A DNA stretch of 64,000 bases. Origin: Callipepla californica brunnescens (taxonomy: Eukaryota > Chordata > Aves > Galliformes > Odontophoridae). The stretch lies in the NCBI GenBank assembly GCA_023055505.1, contig JALIRH010000151.1, positions 67,001 through 131,000 of the forward strand. Reading direction: 5' to 3'. This document shows positions 57,201 to 64,000 of this stretch, piece by piece. The position numbers were made by a program, and so were the translations under genes. The notes beneath the pieces are model-generated. The model had not been told where the DNA came from, did no database searches, and saw only the letters and a list, made by a program, of their open reading frames with translations. Numbering within the stretch: position 1 is the stretch's first letter; each line of letters starts with the position of its first letter.

Positions 57201-59083
57201 CTGCCCGCGCCTGCGCTGCCTTTGCCTCCCCAAGTCTGCAGGGACACCGGGTCTGAGACCCCATAATGCACAGCAGAGCCCTCAGACCCCACTGACAGAG
57301 AGGGGAACACAGACCACATCCACAGCTCAGAGGATGGAGAGCTCCGCACCGCCGGACAGGGACAGCGCAGGGTCCCCACCACACGGTGCAGTGCTGCGGG
57401 AACACAGCCCCGTGCAGCCCTTACTCCTTGCTGCTCCTCTGCAGCTCCTGTATTCTCTTCTCCAGCGCTGTCCGCAGCCGTGTGCTCTCCTCCTGGGCCT
57501 CCTCCAGCACCCGCGCGGTGCTGCGGTCCTTGTTCAGCTCCAGCTTCTGGCGGAGCTGCATGGGGGGGACGGTGGTGACAATCACAGCCTTACCCACAGG
57601 ACACTCACCTCCACCTGGCGGCCTCACCTTGCTCTCCTCATCCAACCTCTCCTGCAGCTCCTCCACCCTCTGGGCCAATGCGTGGTGCTGGGGCTGGGAG
57701 CACGCCGTCCCCTTGGTGGGCACCTGGGGACACCCAGGCTCAGTGTCACCCCCTGTGCCCCAGAGCCGTAACCCACCCCGTAACCCACTCACCGCCGCCT
57801 CCTGCAGCTTCTCCAGCACCAGTTCAGCCTTCCTCTTCAGCACTGCGCTGCTGTCCCTGCTCCTGGGGACGTCGTGGTAGAGAGAATGTGTTGGGTACAG
57901 GATGGAGTGGGATGGGCACAGGAAGAAGGCGGTGCCCCAAGTGCTTCACTGCTGCCCTTCCCCAAAACCCTCAGCACTCAACCACATGGCATCAACTGCT
58001 GCATTGCCACCCCACCCACATGCAACCACCCCACAGGTCTGGGGATGCTCACCCCTCCTTCAGGATCCCGTAGATGAGCTCCTTGGGGTCCTCAGTGCTG
58101 CCGGGCTGGGCCACCTCGCGCTGGTCCCGCAGCAGATCCGGCGTTGACTTCAGCTGCCCGCAGGATGGAGGTCTCAGCCCCTCATTGGGGTTCTGCTCCC
58201 ACCCCACAGCCACGGGATCACCGAGCGGTGCCGCAGCCACCCCCCCACACCCCATACCCCATACCTGCAGCTCTGTCTGTGCTTTGCTCTGCGCCCGCTC
58301 CTCGGTGCCGCGGTTCCTGCCCGCCCCGGTGGGCAGCGGGGACGGTGCGCTCACGGTGCGGCCGTTGGGAACGGTGCCGCGGGCGTCCAAGCTCTGCGAG
58401 CGCTTCCTCTCCTCCGGGGCCACGCGGGACCGCCGCGCTGCGCGGCCGCGCTGCTGCACTTTGCCATCAAATTTACTGATGAGTGAATTCACCGAGGAGA
58501 GCGGTTCGGTGTCGATGTCCCCCCCCGCGTGCCGCGACCCCGGGCTCTCCGAGTCTGAGGAGGGGGTGACCCGAAGCGCGGCGCCTTTGTGGTGTGTGGG
58601 GTGGGCGATGCTCAGCGTGCTGCTGCTCCTGGTGGCCATGGGCTCATCGGTGGCAGCCAGCAGGTTCCCATGGGACTGCGTCCGGCGCAGCTCAGCTCCC
58701 ATCTTGCTGTGGGGTTTGTGCCGGGTGGGCGCCGGGGCGGCAGAGTGCTCTTCATCCGACATGCTGTAGGAAGGCTGCAGGCGCACATAGGGGTTATCGG
58801 GGAGGTCCGGCTCGGGGGGTGGCTCCGGGGGCTGTGGGGTGACGGTCCCTGCAGGGTAGGAGCTGTCGCCCTTGATCTGCACCCCGAAGGAGTCGCTGCC
58901 CTTATCGCCGCTGTTGAGGACGACGAAGGGCTGCCCTGCAATGCCCTGCACGCGCACGGCCACCCCATAGGAGCCCGGCTTGGCGCGCGCCTTCGGGGCC
59001 TTCTTGGGCTCCTGGAGGTCATTGATGAAGCGGATCTGGACGCCGTAGTCCACTGGGCTCTGCTTCTCTGCTGCACGCTCCAT
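51273..59083 (-). CDS. CGN: CGN: cingulin, tight-junction coiled-coil protein
   Basis: Minus-strand exons: 59083-58265, 58153-58053, 57862-57793, 57723-57628, 57555-57425, 57235-57136, 57062-56850, 56513-56365, 56287-56146, 56074-55874, 55621-55436, 55300-55043, 54661-54491, 54400-54239, 53560-53471, 52479-52396, 52102-51984, 51909-51801, 51699-51536, 51414-51273 (TGA 51275-51273). Product is 1168 aa. The head carries the ZO-1 interaction motif ([10 protein letters not shown]), [20 protein letters not shown] and [12 protein letters not shown] heptad coiled-coil rod of about 800 residues follows ([55 protein letters not shown]), then the tail [17 protein letters not shown]. It forms parallel dimers at the junction plaque and links ZO-1, myosin and RhoA regulators. 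The ATG lies 21 nt inside the exon starting at 59104, so an upstream non-coding exon is required. Confidence 0.97.
53755..54235. repeat. GGTTTTTGGGCACC minisatellite in CGN intron
   Basis: About 15 imperfect 28-35 bp units (GGTTTTTGGGCACCAATAAG and variants) lie between CGN exons 54400-54239 and 53560-53471. Unlike most repeats here it is G/T-rich on the non-transcribed strand. Confidence 0.7.
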
Positions 59084-61009
59084 GCTGAGTGCGGTGCTGC
59101 CGTCCTGGGGAGAAGGCACAGTCACAGCGGGACACACAGTTTGCAACCCCAGTGCTGGGGGGATGCATCCCCATATGACTGACGTGGCCCCACAGCACAG
59201 ACGTGGCCCCACAGCGGGGATGTAACCCCACAGGGCTGGGGAGCTGGCAGCTCTGCTCCTACGTACAGCACAGCCCCCGATCCCGCTGTGCTCACAGCAC
59301 AGATGGAGCCCTGTCCCCGTATTGAGCCAACAGTGAAACACACAGGGAAAGCAGCAGCGGACCACCAGCCCCACACAGCACCCTCAGCCCCACGCAGCTC
59401 TGACCCCATGAAGCCGGACCAACCCCACTCAGCAGTCACTGACGTCCTCCGCTCACCCTCTGACACCTCCGAACCGCAGTCACCGCAGCGCCGGGAGCTC
59501 CGGTGGGACTGATGCAGAGTGACAGAAGAGCCCCGGGCAGCCCCGGCCCCACAGTGCTGTGCTCTTCCACCACTGCCTCCGGTGTCGGCAGCTCCGTGCG
59601 CTGCCCAAAATAACCGCGCTGTGAGCGGCACCGCGGGCACCGCGCGCTCAGCGCACGGCCGTGGGATGGTGGCACGGAGCCGGGGTCACCACGTCCCGCA
59701 CGTACAGGGAAAGGGAGAACGGCACCAAAATCTCACGATTTCAGCTTTTGGTCTCAGTGTCACCCCAGGGCAGCCCCTGCGTCTGCCCCCATGCCCACCC
59801 CAAAGCCTCAGCTCCAGGCACACTGCAGAGGACAAATGGTCGTGGGGACCCCACAGTGCCGGCACTGAGGTTTTGCCAACCCTGACACATGGAGAGGGTT
59901 GGTGCCAAGCTCGGCCGCAGCACGGAACTGTCCCCAAGCAGATGGAGGAGGTGGTGGCACCTGGCACCCAGCGGGATGGCCATGGGGACGTGGGCTGCTG
60001 CCGTGAGCTCGCTGTCCCCACATGGCATCACGGTAACAAGATTGGCACCAGATCCCAAACGTCCCCATGGTCATCCCATGGTCACGATGCCCTCATTGCA
60101 CCCCCATAGGGATGCAGCAGTGAGGATGAATTCTTTCCCTCCATGGGCACGCAGTGGGTCAGTCCCACAGCTGGAGCCAGGAGCAGGTGAGCACTAATTC
60201 CCGGGAATGCCCCGTCCTGGCCGGGCTCCAGCGCTCAGATAAAGGGGAACAGACCACATTCCGACACAGGAACGCAGCGCTGACCCCACAGCCGCACACA
60301 GCTCCCGGGGAAGGGATCGCAGTGCAAATGAGGGCGACAAAAGTGGGGACCCCATCTATTGTCCCCGGGGGCACGCTGCCCACGGAGCACAGCAGCACCC
60401 AGCTCTGCCCGTGGGTCCCCGCGGCCGCGCGTGGCAGGCGGCCAACGCCGCTCATGCAGATACGGAGCACAAAGGGCCCTTTGTGGGCACCACAACCCAC
60501 AGAGCTGTTGTGCAACGGGCGGGCAGCGCCGGGAGGGGAAGGCCAGCAGCACCGCACGTCCCGACCCGTGGGGTGGGAATGGGGACAGCGGGATCCGAGC
60601 ACAAAAATCTCTCTTTTCCCACCCGTTTTCTGGTTCGGGCTGCGCACCAAAGGCTCTGCTCCACCTGCAGCGCCGATTGCTCAATAGGGACAAAGTCTGC
60701 GTGGATCCGTGTGCTGACAGCGCCCTGCACGCAACCCGACAAACACCGGGGCTGCGCCAGGATCACCGAAACCCGAAACCGGGAGCACGTCACGGGCTGC
60801 GTCCTCCCCACGCCCAGGGACGTCACCACGCTCCCTGAGCACTCGGGTTAATCATCAATCAGGGACCAATGGCCCCGACCCGCTCCCTGCCCCGCTGCAC
60901 CGGGCACGCAGCCCTAAATCCCAATGGCTGCGGGGGAAAGCCGTCCTCGGGAGGATGGTTGCCAGTGGGTCACAGCCCAGTGCTCCACGAGCATGGCAAA
61001 CCCCAGCAG

Positions 61010-61250
61010 CCAAAATTAATGGCCAACCCCAACAGTCCACAATTGCAACCAACCCTGGCGGCCGATCTCAATGGTCCACAAAAGTGGCCAAGGCCAACAG
61101 CCAGCCCTAAAGGCCAACCCTAATGGCCAACCCCAACAGTCCATGAGCGCAGCCAACCCAACGGACAACCCTAACGGCCCAGGGATGGCCTAGGAAAGCA
61201 GCCAACCCCAAGGCCAACCCCAATGGCTGACTCTGACAGCCCACGAGCAC
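61010..61250. repeat. AATGGCCAACCCCAACAGTCC repeat
   Basis: About eight imperfect 20-35 bp units in CGN intron 1, with core AATGGCCAACCCCAA. Confidence 0.65.
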
Positions 61251-61339
61251 TGCCACCATAGGACACTGGGAACAGAGACAAAGCACCACAAAACAGGAGC
61301 AGGAGGTGCTGCAAGGAACCACAACGGGACAAAAAAGGG

Positions 61340-61760
61340 GTCACAAGTGGTGGGTGAGCTATGGGATCAGGGCTGGAGGCTGCACAGCTACGGGATTGCT
61401 ATCTATGGGATCCTAGCTGGAAAAGAAGCTATATGGGACAGATCTCTGAGAAATCGGGGCTGGAAGCCACGCTCTGTAGGGGACTGCTGCCTACAGGATC
61501 GGGGATGGAAGATGTGCTGTCTGTAGGACCGCTATCTATGGGAGCTAAGCTGGAAATCACATTGTCTATGGCATTGCTGTCTAGGGGATCCTTATCTATG
61601 GGATCAGGGCTGGAAGCAGCGCTTTCAATGGGACTGCTGTGTACAGGGCCAGGATCTTTATCTAAGGGATCCAAGCTGGAAGCCGCACTATCTATGGAAT
61701 TGTTATCTATGGGATCCTTATCTATGGGATCCAAGCTGGAAGCCGCGCTCCAAACCAGCC
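61340..61760. repeat. About 48-bp minisatellite in CGN intron 1
   Basis: Units such as TCTATGGGATCAGGGCTGGAAGC followed by CGCACTATCTATGGGATTGC repeat about nine times. Unit lengths near multiples of three keep frames open on both strands, producing GLEAALSMGLLS-like and DPIDNNSIDS-like pseudo-proteins. Confidence 0.75.
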
Positions 61761-62739
61761 CGACTGGTCAGGGTGGTGGAGAGCAAACCCAGCCCAGAGC
61801 GATCCGCACGCTGCAAACAAAGGGTTGGAACAGCGGGCACAGAGCACAGGGACAGGTTATCCCGGGGACAGGTGACCCGGGCAGCCCTGCCCATAGGGAT
61901 GGGGGCACTTCGGGTTCCAGTGGCACTGGGGTGGATTGGGGCCGGCAGCATCACGTCCCACCCCGCACACATTTGGCATTTCTCTCCCACTGAAGCTGAG
62001 CGCCGGGCGAAGTAGGGCAGCATTAAAGATGCAGGAGGTGCCACGTTACGGCCGCCCGCAGCCGGGAAGGGTCAGCCCCAGTCCCGGAGCGACGCGTTTC
62101 CCCGCTGTGAGATGGGGCTCACCCTTGGGCAGCTCTGAAACGATTATCTCAGCGCTAACAAGGTCCTGAGGGAACGGAACCACAATCCCAGAAGTGTTTG
62201 GGGTGGGAGGAGCAGGGCTGGGACATGGCTCTTATCAGCAGAGATAAGGACGGAGCCACAAAGGCCGCATGGAATTTACAAGCAGAGCAACCCCGAAAGG
62301 GACAGGAATGGGATCTGTGGGGCTCCGGGGCCCTACAGAGCAGTGCCTATGGGAACATGGCAGTGAGGCTCTGTGGAAGGTGGACAGCACCGCCTACAGA
62401 GGGGTGCACGGGGACCCAGAAGGTCCATAAGGAAATTCAGATCCCCTGCAGAAGGGGCAGAGCACCCATGGGGGCAGGGAGGGGCTACAGAGGACAGAGG
62501 ATCCCTGAAGGATCCTATAGATGGAGGGGGAAGACCCAAAGCAGAGCAGAATCCTTACTGGAGGCACCCTATGGGATGCACTGTGGGGCATATCACACCT
62601 CAGAACAAGGATTTATGGGGACTGCTGTAGGGCAGAGCATCTCCCAGCAGAGCCAGCCTCCATGGGATTTGTAAGGGGACCCGAAGAGGACTGTATGGGG
62701 ACCACAGGGCCAAGCAACCCTTGTGCAGAGTCAGCCCCT

Positions 62740-63290
62740 ATGAGACCTGCTGCAGGGCTCCAGCCCCATAAGTTCTGCCATGGGGCAGGGCACGGCCCCG
62801 GAAGAACAGCCCTGCAGCCCAGCCCTACAGGCACAGCACACCCAGGAAGGACAACACAGCAGGCACAGCCCTATGGGCTCCGCCACAGAGCAGGACAAGC
62901 TCCAAGGGCAGCCGTCCCTATGGACCTAGCCCTATAGACTCTGCCATGGAGCACGACTGGACCCACAGACCCCAGCCCCTATAGGCCCTGCCCCATTGGG
63001 TTCTGCCATGGGGCAGAACATGCTGCGTGGACCCCAGCCGCTCTGGTCCCTGCCTGCATACACTTCATCATAGGGCAAGACAGCCTCCAAAGACATCAGC
63101 CCCTACGAACTCCGGCCCCTATGGGTTCTGCCATGGGGCAGGAGAGGCTGCACAGCCCCTGACCTCTATAGCCCCAAACCCAATATGCTCCAATGCGGTG
63201 CAGGACGCGCTGTGAGGGCAGCAGCCCCTACATCCCCAGACCCCATATGCTCTGCCATGGGGCAGGACAGGACCCGCAGACCGCGATCCC
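62740..63290. repeat. About 60-bp minisatellite near CGN exon 1
   Basis: GGTTCTGCCATGGGGCAGGACA recurs at about 62770, 62880, 62935, 63000, 63125 and 63250, with CCCTATAG and CAGCCCC spacers. The remainder of the 59105-63342 intron shows no gene. Confidence 0.7.
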
Positions 63291-63342
63291 CATGCCCCGA
63301 CCCCTCCGGGACCCCGCACCGCCCCCTGCGCCCCGCACTCAC

Positions 63343-63624
63343 CGCTCCGCACCGCCCCGCACCGCCCCGCACACCTCCGCCGCCGCCCCAACCTGTTACC
63401 TCCGCCGCGCACCGCCCCCTGCGCTCCCATTGGGCCGCTCCGCGCGAGGCCCCGCCTCAGGGTGGGGCCAAGCAGCGAAAACCACGCCCCCGGCCACGCC
63501 CCTTCGCGGCACTCAGCCCCGCCTCTCTTCCGCCACTCCCAACATGGCCACCCTTCGCACTACGGTGGCCGCCGGCGGTCCCACTTCCGGCGCGCGTGCG
63601 CAGCGCGGCCGCACGGTGACTAAG
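63343..63624. promoter_or_regulatory. Candidate bidirectional promoter of CGN (-) and PSMB4 (+)
   Basis: On minus, GGAGCG|GTGAGTGCGG is a strong splice donor at 63342-63341 and would end a non-coding CGN first exon. On plus, the PSMB4 ATG is at 63625. The interval is CpG-rich and TATA-less, with a CCAAT core (CATTGGG, near 63428), GC boxes, a YY1-like AACATGGCCACC (63541) and an ETS-like CACTTCCGG (63583-63591). The shared promoter is inferred from spacing and motifs. Confidence 0.55.
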
Positions 63625-64000
63625 ATGGAGGTGCACGGAGCGCGCGCGCCGCCGCCGTTCTGGGCCGGGGGTCCCTCCCCGGGCGCCGCGTACCGCCCCG
63701 GCGGGGTCGGGGTCGGGGCCGGGGCGCGGCCCTACAGCGCTACCCTGTGAGCGGGGGGGGAGTGCGGTTGGGGCAGCGATGGCGATGGGGCGGTGCCGCG
63801 TGGGTGGGGGACGCGCTGCCGTGGGGGGCGCGGGGGGGGGCACCGCGAGGGGAGCGGGAGGGGGAGGGGGGGCGGCCCGGGGGGGGGGGGGAAGGGCTCC
63901 GAGGGGTCGGGGTGGGGGGGGGGGGGGGGGGGTTGAGGGGCGGCACTGACGCGTGGGTCCCCAGGAGCCCCATGGTGACGGGCACGTCGGTGCTGGGCGT
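63625..64000 (+). CDS. PSMB4: PSMB4: proteasome 20S subunit beta 4 (5' part)
   Basis: Exon 1 coding 63625-63746 and exon 2 from 63965 to the window edge. The join restores TLSPMVTGTSVLGV, matching human TQNPMVTGTSVLGV. Upstream, PFWAGGPSPGAAYRP matches human LWAGGPAPGQFYRI. The first 40 residues are the propeptide; by alignment the mature chain starts near the Thr of TLSPMVTG. It is a non-catalytic beta-7-position subunit of the 20S core and is essential for assembly. The ATG at 63625 (AAGATGG context) was chosen by homology, although the frame stays open further 5' with an ATG at 63544. The gene is cut by the window end. Confidence 0.92.
63825..63945. repeat. PSMB4: G-run tract in PSMB4 intron 1
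   Basis: Runs of 8-20 G in the 218-bp first intron on the sense strand have quadruplex potential. These lengths are also prone to assembly error. Confidence 0.7.

Noticed and set aside
61340..63290. Possible CRISPR-like repeat/spacer structure
   Set aside because: Units are contiguous degenerate minisatellites without conserved repeats separated by unique spacers, in a vertebrate genome.
63193..63624. Upstream in-frame extension of PSMB4
   Set aside because: Homology to human PSMB4 begins at the ATG at 63625; the upstream part is CpG-island promoter and the end of the CGN-side minisatellite.

Overview
This window is nuclear DNA of a bird, most likely a galliform such as chicken, from a gene-dense, GC-rich microchromosome-type region. 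Three things point there: short introns packed with G/C-rich minisatellites, many 5'-truncated CR1 LINE tails and no Alu or L1, and a vertebrate gene block matching human 1q21.3 (recalled human order PSMB4-POGZ-CGN-TUFT1-SNX27-CELF3-RIIAD1-MRPL9-OAZ3-TDRKH-LINGO4-RORC) read in reverse. Genes were identified by translating exons and matching them to remembered human proteins; no database search was possible.

Layout: RORC (+, 1-3.46 kb, 5' part outside the window); TDRKH (+, 4.2-8.5 kb); MRPL9 (+, 8.7-11.4 kb); RIIAD1 (-, 11.8-12.8 kb); CELF3 (+, 14.7-23.5 kb); SNX27 (-, 23.9-37.7 kb, tail-to-tail with CELF3); TUFT1 (-, 38.6-50.3 kb); CGN (-, 51.0-63.4 kb); and the first one and a half exons of PSMB4 (+, 63.6 kb to the end). 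Exon joins were fixed by GT/AG sites, reading phase and protein homology. They give near full-length products: TUFT1 390 aa, CGN 1168 aa, SNX27 529 or 550 aa, CELF3 451 aa, MRPL9 243 aa, TDRKH 657 or 670 aa.

The genes do not form one pathway. They are a nuclear receptor (RORC), a piRNA-pathway mitochondrial Tudor-KH protein (TDRKH), a mitoribosome protein (MRPL9), a PKA RII-like docking domain protein (RIIAD1), a neuronal splicing factor (CELF3), an endosomal retromer adaptor (SNX27), an enamel/cytoskeletal coiled-coil protein (TUFT1), a tight-junction plaque protein (CGN) and a proteasome beta subunit (PSMB4).

Points worth a second look: six RFX X-box motifs within 240 bp in CELF3 intron 2; five CCAAT boxes in front of TDRKH; a TATA box plus CACCC-motif cluster in front of TUFT1; an apparent CGN/PSMB4 head-to-head promoter where human has POGZ and a PSMB4 of opposite relative orientation; an in-frame 63-nt extra exon near the SNX27 C terminus; a long extra C terminus on TDRKH; and locally tandem-amplified CR1 tails. 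LINGO4, OAZ3 and POGZ are not in the intervals where human synteny would place them.
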